A stretch of 64,000 nucleotides of DNA from Gracilimonas sp040904925 (GTDB taxonomy: Bacteria; Bacteroidota; Rhodothermia; Balneolales; Balneolaceae), in NCBI GenBank assembly GCA_040904925.1, contig JBBDSP010000006.1, positions 62,001 to 126,000 on the forward strand, in the 5' to 3' direction. The position numbers were made by a program, and so were the translations under genes. This document shows, in pieces, positions 7,930-16,238 of the stretch; the first letter of the stretch is position 1, and every line of letters starts with the position of its first letter. The notes beneath the pieces are model-generated. The model was not told where the DNA came from and did not search any database. It saw nothing but the letters and a program-made list of their open reading frames with translations.

Positions 7930-9093
7930 TTATTCTGATGGCGTTGAATCAGTAAGTTGCCGGTTTTTAAATGTAAGGATAAGGGTATCTGCAATAAGCG
8001 TAAAGCTGATAATAAAAGCCAAAACAATACTACTTGCAATTGGTTCCCAGATAATGAAACCACCGAAAGTACCCAGAACAGCTCCCAGGTATTGTATGTA
8101 TTGCAGTTGATCGTTGCTGGCATTTTTGATCAGGTTCTCGAGCTTTTTCTCATCATATTGGCGCAAATTGTCCTCGACCAAAGCCTGAACATCTAACTGG
8201 TTGATGAGTTTATATAAGAGCCCGGTCACCATTTCTTCGATCACGGAGCCGTGTTCATCCAGTTTGTTGGGAAGCTCATCTAAAAATGTATCCATTCTAT
8301 TGAGACCATTTTCTATACCGGTTGGAAGTCTCACAAGGGCACCTTCCACTAAACTCTGCATTTCCCGGCCTTTTAAGAAGCTGTATGCTTTAAGGGCTAC
8401 TTTTTCGAAGGAGTTTTCTTCAATGACCTCATCAATTTGTTCGATCAATTTTTTTGCTATGGATGAACGTACTTCGGGATCGGCTATCATTTCATCTACA
8501 TAACTGACAACAAGTATTTTCAGGTCGTCTCTGAACTCAGGATCATCAATGATGTTCTTCACATAAACGGTAGCTTTCTCCCGGTATTTGGCAATAGCCT
8601 GGGATTCCTGAATTTTACGCTTAATGATCTGGGGATTGATGAGGTCTTCGGAAACAGCCAGGGCTAAGCGGTAAGCTATCCTGTCTTTTTGGGCAGGAAT
8701 AAGTCCTTGCCCCAACAAAGGTCGTTTATGAGTGGGACGAAACAGCATGGTGATGGCCAGCCAGTTAGTGAGAAATCCGATCAGGCCGCTAACACTGACT
8801 ATTCTGAGTAAACCTTCAAAAGAAAAATACTGCCCGAAAATGGTGGCATTCATTTCGGGAAAATCCCAAAAAAAAGAAACAATAAATACGATTAAGAGGA
8901 GGTAAGGGATGGAGAGTAGAAAGGTCATTAACCATGGATGCCCCGTTGTCTTGCGGGGCGGTACGTATTTCTGAACAGGAGCAATTTCCTTTTTAGAATG
9001 CTTATCAACCTGCGTTTGGATCAAATCCCAAAGCTTTCGCCCGTACTGCTTGGTTTGCTCTTTAATGATATTTGAATTCTGATCGTTGCTCAT
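7930..9093 (-). CDS. DUF445 family membrane protein
   Basis: This 387-residue protein fits the DUF445 (YheB/YtwA-like) family. A hydrophobic segment lies at about residues 60-80, followed by the characteristic GFLTNWLAITMLFRPTHKRP region and LGQGLIPAQKDRIAYRLA. A long helical part follows, then a C-terminal hydrophobic hairpin (about 340-370). The family's role is not known; related proteins are linked to envelope or spore-coat functions. It sits 19 bp upstream of the S8 protease in the same run. Confidence 0.88.
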   Translation of the reverse strand: MSNDQNSNIIKEQTKQYGRKLWDLIQTQVDKHSKKEIAPVQKYVPPRKTTGHPWLMTFLLSIPYLLLIVFIVSFFWDFPEMNATIFGQYFSFEGLLRIVSVSGLIGFLTNWLAITMLFRPTHKRPLLGQGLIPAQKDRIAYRLALAVSEDLINPQIIKRKIQESQAIAKYREKATVYVKNIIDDPEFRDDLKILVVSYVDEMIADPEVRSSIAKKLIEQIDEVIEENSFEKVALKAYSFLKGREMQSLVEGALVRLPTGIENGLNRMDTFLDELPNKLDEHGSVIEEMVTGLLYKLINQLDVQALVEDNLRQYDEKKLENLIKNASNDQLQYIQYLGAVLGTFGGFIIWEPIASSIVLAFIISFTLIADTLILTFKNRQLTDSTPSE

Positions 9094-9125
9094 GCAATTT
9101 TTACGGGGATGTACGAAGCATCAGC

Positions 9126-9584
9126 TTATTTGTTGGGTTTGGCCAGCTTCAAATATTTGTTTTCGAGGTCAGTCATTTCCTTTTTCTTTGCTTCTGAATC
9201 ATCTTCGTAACCGATTAGATGAAGTAAGCCATGAATAAAGATCCGACGGAATTCCTCTTCTTTTGCCTGCTTGAACTCTGCTGCCTGCTCAATGATCCGA
9301 GGAGCACAGCAAAAAAGAGTTCCTTCTATAGCAGTGTTGTTGCTGTTCTCTTGTCCGTCATCATATCGGAACGAAATGATATCGGTGATATAATCCCGGT
9401 CAAGGTGTTCTTTATTAATGCGGATTATTTCCTGCTCATCAACATATACCAGCTCAACCATTTCAAAAATAGCTTCTTCTTGTTCCGATATCAGATCTAA
9501 AATGGAAGAACCTTCAGACTGTTGGAGCGGAACATTCTCATCACTTTCATTAAAGATCTGAAGGATGGAAGGTTCAGGATTCAA
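9126..9584 (-). CDS. ybeY: Endoribonuclease YbeY (16S rRNA maturation)
   Basis: This 152-residue protein is YbeY, a metal-dependent RNase that helps process the 16S rRNA 3' end and takes part in ribosome quality control. The metal motif reads HGLLHLIGYEDD, with His118 and His122 as usual. The third position, normally His in GYDH, is Asp128. Similar changes occur in Bacteroidota YbeY proteins, so this is probably a lineage variant rather than decay. It lies 32 bp upstream of the DUF445 gene and 12 bp after the preceding hypothetical gene, consistent with an operon. Confidence 0.92.
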   Translation of the reverse strand: MNPEPSILQIFNESDENVPLQQSEGSSILDLISEQEEAIFEMVELVYVDEQEIIRINKEHLDRDYITDIISFRYDDGQENSNNTAIEGTLFCCAPRIIEQAAEFKQAKEEEFRRIFIHGLLHLIGYEDDSEAKKKEMTDLENKYLKLAKPNK

Positions 9585-9596
9585 GGTCGGATTCAG

Positions 9597-10043
9597 TTAA
9601 AATGAAAAATCGTCATCCATAGACTCGGTGAGGGAGAGGGCAATACCGCACATCATCAGGTCTTCAGGAAGTTGAGTAAAATCTCCATTCAGGATGGCAT
9701 GGTCAACATTAGCATACAAGCTGCAACCGGCTGTTTTTTCAACGATCAGCCCGGATGTTTTATCTCCTGATCTCCCAAAAAAGGTGACTTGCTGCAGCAT
9801 CTCACTTGCTACAAAGGCGGTACAGTTATGGAGTTGTAGAAAAGTGTTGTAAGCGTAAACCGAGACCATATTCATCTCTTCACCGTTCACATCCAGGCCC
9901 AGATGAATCTCAAGGGCCAGTTTGCGTGGTTCATCTTCGTTTTTAACTTCAAAACGGAATACATCATTGCCCAGTGGTTTTGGCTCGGAACCGAGCACTT
10001 TACCGATGGCATCAATATTTTCTTTAGTAAATTGGTGAATCAT
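9597..10043 (-). CDS. Hypothetical protein in the ybeY run
   Basis: This 148-residue soluble protein has no signal peptide or membrane segment and matches no family I recognise. Features include LALEIHLGLDVNGEEMNMVSVYAY in the middle, a central FFGRSGDKTSGLIVEK segment, and an acidic end (ESMDDDFSF). It lies between the DUF2723 protein and YbeY with short gaps of 59 and 12 bp, so it is probably co-transcribed with them. The good frame and tight packing make it a real gene. Confidence 0.75.
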   Translation of the reverse strand: MIHQFTKENIDAIGKVLGSEPKPLGNDVFRFEVKNEDEPRKLALEIHLGLDVNGEEMNMVSVYAYNTFLQLHNCTAFVASEMLQQVTFFGRSGDKTSGLIVEKTAGCSLYANVDHAILNGDFTQLPEDLMMCGIALSLTESMDDDFSF

Positions 10044-10102
10044 AGCTGGTTCTTTTGTGTATTGAAATATACGGCACCAATCTATAACATTAAATAATAG
10101 AC

Positions 10103-13081
10103 TTAATTGAGACCGTATCTGCTAATTTCCTCCTCATTTTCCTCTCGTGTAAGAGGTAACTGAGGGAATGTGTCTCCCATCTGCTCATTAACGCGCTCTG
10201 CAAGCTCTGTTCCTTTACCCGGGTCATCACCTTGAAAATATACATACTGTATAAGCGCAAGGGATTGACGGATGGTTCTTATCTGAGTTACGTATTCCTG
10301 AGCATCAGAGTTAAGCTGATTTAGTTGCGGCCTGATCTCCCGCTGAAGGCTAATATTTCCTTCGCTTCGAGCTGCTTCAAATTCATTATTTAATCGATTA
10401 AAATTAGATTCGATTGTTGCGAACTGGTCAAGATTTCTGTTTAATTCTGCTATTTGATCTTCTTCAGCTGAGCTTGCAAGTCTTGCTGCATCTTCGTGGG
10501 AGCCAATTTGTGCATAGCGGACTGAATACAGAAGCTTGAGAGTTTCATTGTTCTCGTCAGCACGGAATGGGACTTTTTCTTCACCCCATTTCAGCCAGTA
10601 AGCGGCACTGTCTGCTTCACCTTGTTCATAGAATTTCATTGCGAGTCCCATGAAATTGAAACGATAGTTACTGAGCATTCTGCGAATATTTTCATCCAGA
10701 TAAAGATCCGGATCATTCCATTCCCGGAACTGAAAATTCTCCAGACGGTCGGTGAATATCTGAGTATCGATATAACCGTCTTGTCCGCCACCGAAATTCT
10801 TAGGTACTACTCTGTAAGCTTTACCTTCGGTGCGGAAATAGTCTTGCAAGTTAAGCTGACTTTGACCGGACACCGTGTTAGCAAAATATACCGGACGAAG
10901 CCAGTTGTTGGACTGCAAAATATCGAGAATAAGGTGATCCTGCGTCTGCAGATAATAGATACGGTTACCTTGCTGATCTTCACCATACATGCGACCATTC
11001 AACTGCCAGCTTACCATGTCATCCAGTGAATCGACCGGCATTTCAAAGTCAATACCTTTCTGTAAGATCTGTAGAGACGTATCAGGAACAACACCGATTG
11101 ATTCTTTATAGGTGTTGTCATCAGAAAATGCGTCCCTTAACATTTCTTTATCAACCGGGATTTCAATGGACTGAGGTTGCCATTGACTAATACCTGATGT
11201 TACCCGTTCAATTTCTTCATCGGAAAGTGAGATGGGTAGCGGAGCAGACTCATGAGACCATTGGTCACGCAGCTGTTTGATATACCAGTCCGTGTTCAAG
11301 AGACTCAGACATACGATCCGGACATCAGTTCTCACGCCTTCAACTTCCTGCAGATACCATAATGGGAAGGTGTCATTATCGCCGTTGGTAAACAGTATGG
11401 AGTTTGGTGCTGTTGACTCAAGCAAGTTACGAGCATAGTCAGGCGCTACATATCGGTTACTTCGGTCATGATCGTCCCAGTTCTGGGAACCCATCCATAC
11501 CGGCGAAGCAAGTAAACAAAATGCTACAGCGGCATAGCCCAGTACTTTATTGTTTGCAAAGCCTTTTATTAATTCCACTAAGCCGGTCACCCCAAGACCG
11601 ATCCAAATTGAAAAGGCAAAGAAAGAGCCCACATAAGCATAATCCCGCTCCCTGGGTTGATATGGGGTTTGATTCAGGAAGACGATAATAGCCAAGCCCG
11701 TGACTATAAAGAGTGCAAGGACAGCAAGCGCACGCTGCCAATCCGAATTAAAATGATAGATCATCCCAAATAGACCAAGAATAAATGGAATGAAGAAATA
11801 GGCGTTATTAGCTTTATTATCAGGATAGGCCGGTTCCTCGAATCCTGACCTCCATCCGGCATCTTGAATATCCGCTTCACGTCCAATAAAGTTCCAGTTG
11901 AAGTATCGGAGATACATGTGATTGACCTGATAACTCCAGAAATAAGACCAGTCTGACTCATACTGTGCATAAAAATCAAGATGGTTTGGAGACGGAGAAT
12001 ATCTTCTTGGAAACAGTTTTTCGCTGTTGCGATCTATTTGCTCTGAACTATTATCAAAATTGTTTCCCTTTAAAATAGGAGTGGCTCCATATTGCTCTCG
12101 CTTTAAGTAACTGATAAAAGCTTCAACAGTTTCCGGGTCATTTTCATCAATGGGAGGATCAGCTAAAGAACGGATCATAATGACCGAGTATGATGAGAAT
12201 CCGATCAATATCATCCCATAACAAAGCATGATAATATTGGCCATTCTCTTTTTCCTGGTATGCGTGTAATAAATAGCCCAGGCAATGAATGCCATGAAGG
12301 CAAAAATGAATAACAGAGGACCGATCAGGTCATAGGTAGCCTCATCAACGCCATTTGCAATGGATGGAATGATCTGAATGGTAAATGGGTAGATGATCAG
12401 GAATGAAACTACGGCAAGCGCACCCATCAACAGAAAAGATTTCCACTCAAATTCACGGACTTTGAAATAGATGATAAGTGCTACAAAAAATAAGGCTAAA
12501 ACATTCAACAAGTGTACACCGATAGCGATCCCGAACATGTAGGCAATAAGAACAAGCCAGCGTTCATTGTACTCCTGATCATGATTTTCAGCCCACTTTA
12601 AAGCCAGCCAAACTACAATTGCGGTAAAGAACATAGACATCGCATAGACTTCGGCCTCAACAGCGCTGAACCAAAAAGTGTCGGTTACGGCAAAAGTCAG
12701 GGCACCGACAAATGCGCCTCCATACATGCCGATCTTGTCCATAACATCCATCTGAGAAGGATGGCCCTTCCATTCTCTAACCAAACGAACTACGATCAGA
12801 TACAGAAACATCACCGTAAGAGCTGAAGTTAACGCACTGATAAAATTAATGCTTACTGCAACGTACCCTGCGGGCATGAACATGGAGAAAAGTCTGCCGA
12901 CTAGAGAATAGAATGGAGCACCCGGAGGATGGTTAACCTGCAGCCCATGAGCTACGGCTATAAATTCACCTGAGTCCCAAAAACTTGCAGTAGGGGCAAG
13001 GGTGAGGGTGTAAATAATTAGCGAAACACTAAAGGCTAAAAGGGCGAGGTACTTATTGGTAGTTTTGTGATCTGAAAACAT
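10103..13081 (-). CDS. DUF2723 multi-pass membrane protein (GT-C glycosyltransferase-like)
   Basis: This 992-residue protein starts with about a dozen membrane segments and the DUF2723 signature: YTLTLAPTASFWDSGEFIA at residues 22-40, where the acidic DSGE fits the catalytic loop of PMT-type GT-C transferases, then VNHPPGAPFYSLVGRLFS. A periplasmic part (about 540-990) includes TNGDNDTFPLWYLQEVEGVR and a helical, coiled-coil-rich end. Family members are proposed to transfer sugars from lipid-linked donors to exported proteins in Bacteroidota. It is the first gene of the minus-strand run and faces the transporter gene divergently across 179 bp. Confidence 0.88.
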   Translation of the reverse strand: MFSDHKTTNKYLALLAFSVSLIIYTLTLAPTASFWDSGEFIAVAHGLQVNHPPGAPFYSLVGRLFSMFMPAGYVAVSINFISALTSALTVMFLYLIVVRLVREWKGHPSQMDVMDKIGMYGGAFVGALTFAVTDTFWFSAVEAEVYAMSMFFTAIVVWLALKWAENHDQEYNERWLVLIAYMFGIAIGVHLLNVLALFFVALIIYFKVREFEWKSFLLMGALAVVSFLIIYPFTIQIIPSIANGVDEATYDLIGPLLFIFAFMAFIAWAIYYTHTRKKRMANIIMLCYGMILIGFSSYSVIMIRSLADPPIDENDPETVEAFISYLKREQYGATPILKGNNFDNSSEQIDRNSEKLFPRRYSPSPNHLDFYAQYESDWSYFWSYQVNHMYLRYFNWNFIGREADIQDAGWRSGFEEPAYPDNKANNAYFFIPFILGLFGMIYHFNSDWQRALAVLALFIVTGLAIIVFLNQTPYQPRERDYAYVGSFFAFSIWIGLGVTGLVELIKGFANNKVLGYAAVAFCLLASPVWMGSQNWDDHDRSNRYVAPDYARNLLESTAPNSILFTNGDNDTFPLWYLQEVEGVRTDVRIVCLSLLNTDWYIKQLRDQWSHESAPLPISLSDEEIERVTSGISQWQPQSIEIPVDKEMLRDAFSDDNTYKESIGVVPDTSLQILQKGIDFEMPVDSLDDMVSWQLNGRMYGEDQQGNRIYYLQTQDHLILDILQSNNWLRPVYFANTVSGQSQLNLQDYFRTEGKAYRVVPKNFGGGQDGYIDTQIFTDRLENFQFREWNDPDLYLDENIRRMLSNYRFNFMGLAMKFYEQGEADSAAYWLKWGEEKVPFRADENNETLKLLYSVRYAQIGSHEDAARLASSAEEDQIAELNRNLDQFATIESNFNRLNNEFEAARSEGNISLQREIRPQLNQLNSDAQEYVTQIRTIRQSLALIQYVYFQGDDPGKGTELAERVNEQMGDTFPQLPLTREENEEEISRYGLN

Positions 13082-13200
13082 GTAAAATATATTATCTGCT
13101 CAAAAAAGTTTTTGGAAATTGGTCGAATACATTTTATGATTGGCTCGCAATGATAAGCAGAGCCAAATATTAATCAAAATCTAAGATACATAAGAATTTA

Positions 13201-13228
13201 AACTTCTCGCAGCTAAAACGCGGAAGTT
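13201..13228 (+). other. Leader hairpin upstream of the NSS transporter
   Basis: AACTTC (13201-13206) and CGC (13208-13210) pair with GCG and GAAGTT (13220-13228), giving nine pairs with one bulge. It lies 32 bp before the preferred ATG and has no T-run, so it is not a terminator. It may be a leader structure or a protein-binding dyad; no role can be assigned. Confidence 0.35.
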
Positions 13229-13260
13229 AAGTAAGTATGTATTTCTCAAAACTTATTTAT

Positions 13261-14757
13261 ATGTCAGTTGATACAAATGAACGATTTTCTTCTAAACTGG
13301 GACTTATTCTAAGTGTTCTTGGTATTGCAGTAGGTACGGGTAACATATGGCGCTTTCCGAGAATTGCAGCACAGAATGGAGGGGAAGATGGAGCAGGAGC
13401 TTTTTTATTCGCATGGATATGCTTTCTCTTACTTTGGTCTATTCCGCTTATTATCGCAGAATATGGGATGGGGCGAAATGGACGAAAGGGCGTAGTAGGC
13501 TCTTTTGTAGCTCTGATCGGTGAAAAAAGAGGCTGGCTTGGTGGGTTTGTAGGATTTGTAGCTACCGCCATAATGTTCTATTACAGTGTGGTAGCCAGCT
13601 GGTGTTTGTATTATTTGATCACAAGTATTACAACAGCATTGCCGGGTGATCTTCAGCAGGCAAATGCAATTTGGGAAGGCTTTCAAGGATCAAATTGGCC
13701 TCTTGTCGGTCATGCCTTTGTGATGGGTTTAGGTGGATTCATTGTTATTAAGGGAATATCCTCCATTGAAAAAGTCAATAAAATACTGATCCCATCTTTG
13801 CTTTTAGTATTGGTCATTTCACTTTTTAAAGCGCTTTCTTTGGAAGGCAGTGGACTTGGACTCGAATATTTGTTCACCCCGGACTGGTCAACGCTGAGTG
13901 AGCCGCGTATCTGGTTGGAAGCATTAACTCAAAATGCCTGGGATACCGGTGCTGCCTGGGGTTTGATACTTACCTACGCAGCGTATATGCGTAAAACGGA
14001 TGATGTAACGGTAACGGCATTTCAGACAGGAATTGGTAATAATATTATATCGCTGGTAGCGGCTATTATTATTTTCTCAACAGTGTTTGGTACATTAAGT
14101 CCGGAAATGGGAAGCAGCGAGATCCTCGAAGTAATGCAGACCTCAGGACCCGCCTCAACCGGATTGACCTTTATTTGGATGCCACAGTTGTTTGCAACCA
14201 TGGGTGGAGGTGGAATCTTTGCCATTTTATTCTTCTTAGGATTGACCTTTGCTGCCTTTAGTTCATTGATCTCGATGATAGAGCTTGCGGTGAAAGTTTT
14301 TGTTGATATGGGAGCCGTTCGCAAAAGAGCAACAATGATTATTTGTGGAGCCGGTTTTGGATTTGGAATTCCTTCTGCCGTAAACCTCACGTTTTTCGCC
14401 AATCAGGATTTTGTATGGGGAGTAGGTCTGATGGTTTCAGGTGCTCTTATATCTTATGCCGTTATTAAGTACGGAACGGAGAAATTCAGAGAAGAACTTG
14501 TAAATACCGAAGAACGGTCTGCAACATTAGGTAAGTGGTGGGAGATCATCATCAAATATGTGGTACCTATCGAAGTTGTGACGCTACTCGGATGGTGGTT
14601 CTACTTAAGTATTACAAGCTATGCACCTGATACCTGGTTCAACCCTTTGAGTCCATTTTCAATAGCTACCGTAGTATTACAATGGGCGCTGGCATTAGGA
14701 CTGGTATGGTTTTTCCGTAAGCGTTTGATGGGTAAGATGAAGAAGAAGGAGAGTTAA
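13261..14757 (+). CDS. Sodium-dependent transporter, NSS (SNF) family
   Basis: This 498-residue inner-membrane protein has the LeuT-type fold with about twelve membrane segments. The first helix shows the family motif GIAVGTGNIWRFPRIAAQNGG, whose unwound part binds sodium and substrate. Members carry amino acids or related compounds with Na+, but the substrate cannot be read from the sequence. The ATG at 13261 gives the usual N-terminus before FSSKLG; an in-frame ATG 24 bp upstream would add an extra MYFSKLIY. It borders the integron remnant on its downstream side. Confidence 0.93.
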   Translation: MSVDTNERFSSKLGLILSVLGIAVGTGNIWRFPRIAAQNGGEDGAGAFLFAWICFLLLWSIPLIIAEYGMGRNGRKGVVGSFVALIGEKRGWLGGFVGFVATAIMFYYSVVASWCLYYLITSITTALPGDLQQANAIWEGFQGSNWPLVGHAFVMGLGGFIVIKGISSIEKVNKILIPSLLLVLVISLFKALSLEGSGLGLEYLFTPDWSTLSEPRIWLEALTQNAWDTGAAWGLILTYAAYMRKTDDVTVTAFQTGIGNNIISLVAAIIIFSTVFGTLSPEMGSSEILEVMQTSGPASTGLTFIWMPQLFATMGGGGIFAILFFLGLTFAAFSSLISMIELAVKVFVDMGAVRKRATMIICGAGFGFGIPSAVNLTFFANQDFVWGVGLMVSGALISYAVIKYGTEKFREELVNTEERSATLGKWWEIIIKYVVPIEVVTLLGWWFYLSITSYAPDTWFNPLSPFSIATVVLQWALALGLVWFFRKRLMGKMKKKES

Positions 14758-14785
14758 CGAATTACTAAACTACAAACGCCCCTGC

Positions 14786-14891
14786 GCATAACAAGCGCAG
14801 GGATTATAAAGTTAATAGAAGCAGCTAAATTAATTTCTTACAAACAAGTTTGATTGTGCCACGTCCGATTTAAAACGCATTATTATCCGCC
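14786..14891 (-). other. Candidate attC site of cassette 3
   Basis: On the minus strand, the end of the toxin-antitoxin cassette reads CGCTTGTTATGCGC, with the GTTATGC crossover-like heptamer at 14786-14792. Inside the site, an 8-bp stem CCCTGCGC/GCGCAGGG (14780-14787 with 14795-14802) folds the end. The opposite boundary is a degraded GGATAAT near 14884-14890. The length of about 106 bp is normal for attC. The hairpin might also serve as terminator of the transporter gene. Confidence 0.4.
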
Positions 14892-14898
14892 GAAGAAA

Positions 14899-15192
14899 CT
14901 ATAGGTTAGAAGCGGAAAAATCTTGTCGGAAATGACGTACTGTTAAAACTTCAATTATATCGGGATTAATCTCATATACTACTCCATAACTTTCATGGAC
15001 AACTATTTCCCGAATTTTGTCATTATTTGTTGGTGGGAAAACTCTTCCTGACTCTGGATTTTGACTTAAGTTTTCAACCTTCTCTTCGATTAGATCAATA
15101 AGAGCTAACGCAGCCTCTGGATTATTTTTAGAGATATACTCGAGAATTTCTTTGGTTTTGCTTCTTGCTGTAGGCGACTATACAATTCTCAT
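14899..15192 (-). pseudogene. ParE/RelE-type toxin gene with an in-frame amber codon
   Basis: Read through, the frame encodes 97 residues of the RelE/ParE toxin superfamily: MRIV, stop, SPTARSKTKEILEYISKNNP, then REIVVHESYGVVYEI and the typical ending ILTVRHFRQDF-like VLTVRHFRQDF. Codon 5 is TAG where ParE proteins usually have Trp (TGG), so one base change explains it. No ATG, GTG or TTG follows for reinitiation. The ATG overlaps the antitoxin stop (ATGA), the usual coupling in Phd/ParE operons. Unless the amber codon is read through, no toxin is made. A sequencing error is the main alternative. Confidence 0.8.
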
Positions 15193-15470
15193 GATGAATA
15201 TTCAGTTCTCAATTCGTTAATGAATTCAGCATGGGGTTTACCTTCTCCATTATCCAATTCCTTTCGAGCTGCAGATAGTTCTTCCAATAACTCAATTTTA
15301 TCAAGCATTTTTTGATAATCTTCTACATCAATCAATACTGCTGAACTTTTTCCATGTTGTGTAAGAATAAGTGGTCGGTGTTTTGATTTAACCCGCTCAA
15401 TATAAGATGCAGCATTAGCTCGAAAATCGGAAAGTGATCGAATATCTTGGTCAAGTTGAATATGAGACAT
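15189..15470 (-). CDS. Phd/YefM family antitoxin
   Basis: This 93-residue protein has the Phd/YefM N-terminal DNA-binding fold: RSLSDFRANAASYIERVK, then RPLILTQHGKSSAVLIDVEDYQKM, followed by a C-terminal helical toxin-neutralising tail. It would bind its own promoter and the ParE-type toxin encoded 4 bp downstream in the overlapping frame. The toxin is interrupted by an amber codon, so this gene may now be an orphan antitoxin. A dyad at 15490-15521 is a likely operator. It is the third cassette of the integron remnant. Confidence 0.9.
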   Translation of the reverse strand: MSHIQLDQDIRSLSDFRANAASYIERVKSKHRPLILTQHGKSSAVLIDVEDYQKMLDKIELLEELSAARKELDNGEGKPHAEFINELRTEYSS

Positions 15471-15489
15471 AGGATAGAATCTTTAGTTA

Positions 15490-15521
15490 TTGTTCTATTT
15501 AATGTACTAAATTCAGAACAA
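15490..15521. promoter_or_regulatory. Dyad operator candidate of the toxin-antitoxin operon
   Basis: TTGTTCT (15490-15496) and AGAACAA (15515-15521) are exact reverse complements, with an inner ATTTA/TAAAT pair. The dyad begins 20 bp upstream of the antitoxin start, where Phd-family proteins normally repress their own operon. No direct evidence of binding is available. Confidence 0.45.
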
Positions 15522-15552
15522 TTTTTTGTATTAATTATCTATTAGGATAGGC

Positions 15553-15670
15553 GGCTAACGGTTTGGCATTTAAGCGACGCAGATGTTCGTTTTTTTGAAC
15601 TGAATTAATTTTTTACTCACAATCTTACAAGCAAACTCTACCTGTGTCCGCATTGACGCGCTGGTTATAC
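15553..15670 (-). other. Candidate attC site of cassette 2
   Basis: On the minus strand the site opens with GTATAAC (15664-15670), which overlaps the DUF1428 stop codon, and closes with GTTAGCC (15553-15559). The opening heptamer complements a GTTATAC at 16118-16124 at the near edge of the same cassette, as expected for a circularised cassette. Inner arms (GCGGACACAG and GCGACGCAG when compared on one strand) pair imperfectly. The length is 118 bp. Confidence 0.5.
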
Positions 15671-16063
15671 GGCACTCTTGGATGAATTAGATGATTGAAC
15701 GAACGACTTGAAGCCTCCATACACCATCCGTTCAGCATCAAAAATCAATCTTTTAGGATCGGTTAACGGGGCGACTAATTCTGCCATCCTTGGGTCGTTG
15801 GGAACTTGTTTGTTTGCTAAATCACGAGCCTCCTTTGAAGGAAATAAAACCCAACCAAATACAATTACTTCATCTTCTTTTAACTCTACTACTTCTATAA
15901 AAGAGCGTGTGCCTTCCAATTTCAAATCTTTTCCGACATACTCAAAGTAAGCAAGTGCACCATATTCTTTCCAGATTTCAGCTACTTTTTCAGCCACACT
16001 CTTGTATTCGTTCAGGTGAATTCGTGGAACCGGAAGTACAAATCCGTCGATATATTGTGTCAT
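15665..16063 (-). CDS. DUF1428 family protein (integron cassette gene)
   Basis: This 132-residue protein belongs to DUF1428 (YbaA-like), a small alpha-beta barrel fold of unknown role. It opens MTQYIDGFVLPVP and contains VIVFGWVLFPSKEARD, PNDPRM and the conserved ERMVYGGFKSFV ending. There is no signal peptide. It forms the second cassette of the integron remnant, and its stop codon lies within the start of its attC-like site, a common arrangement for cassette genes. DUF1428 genes are often carried on mobile DNA, but its benefit here is unknown. Confidence 0.9.
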   Translation of the reverse strand: MTQYIDGFVLPVPRIHLNEYKSVAEKVAEIWKEYGALAYFEYVGKDLKLEGTRSFIEVVELKEDEVIVFGWVLFPSKEARDLANKQVPNDPRMAELVAPLTDPKRLIFDAERMVYGGFKSFVQSSNSSKSAV

Positions 16064-16102
16064 GTTACCCTCTAATCTTGTTGCTGAATTTTATCTTAAT
16101 CC

Positions 16103-16235
16103 GCATAACGGCCTTGCGTATAACCGGCAGGCGCCGGAATGTTGCATTATACTTTTAAAGACGAAAGATTAACTAATAAATAGAAGGGGAGCAAGGGGAT
16201 GGCGAGGCCTGACCGCGTTAATACGCGGGTTAGCC
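16103..16235 (-). other. Candidate attC site of cassette 1, with nested boundaries
   Basis: The outer limits on the minus strand are GGCTAAC (16229-16235) and GTTATGC (16103-16109); an inner pair is TATTAAC (16217-16223) and GTTATAC (16118-16124). Inner arms GTCAGGC and GCCTGCC nearly pair, and a perfect 6-bp hairpin CCGCGT/ACGCGG lies at the opening end. The nested boundaries suggest two overlapping or partly duplicated sites. The total is 133 bp, in the attC range. Confidence 0.5.
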
Positions 16236-16238
16236 ATA

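Noticed and set aside
9126..9584. YbeY pseudogene because of the missing third His
   Set aside because: Length and other motifs are intact, and Asp/Asn at this position is known in Bacteroidota YbeY proteins.
14780..14802. Simple terminator for the transporter gene
   Set aside because: The strong 8-bp stem has no T-run after it and fits better as the end of an attC-like site, although a double role is possible.
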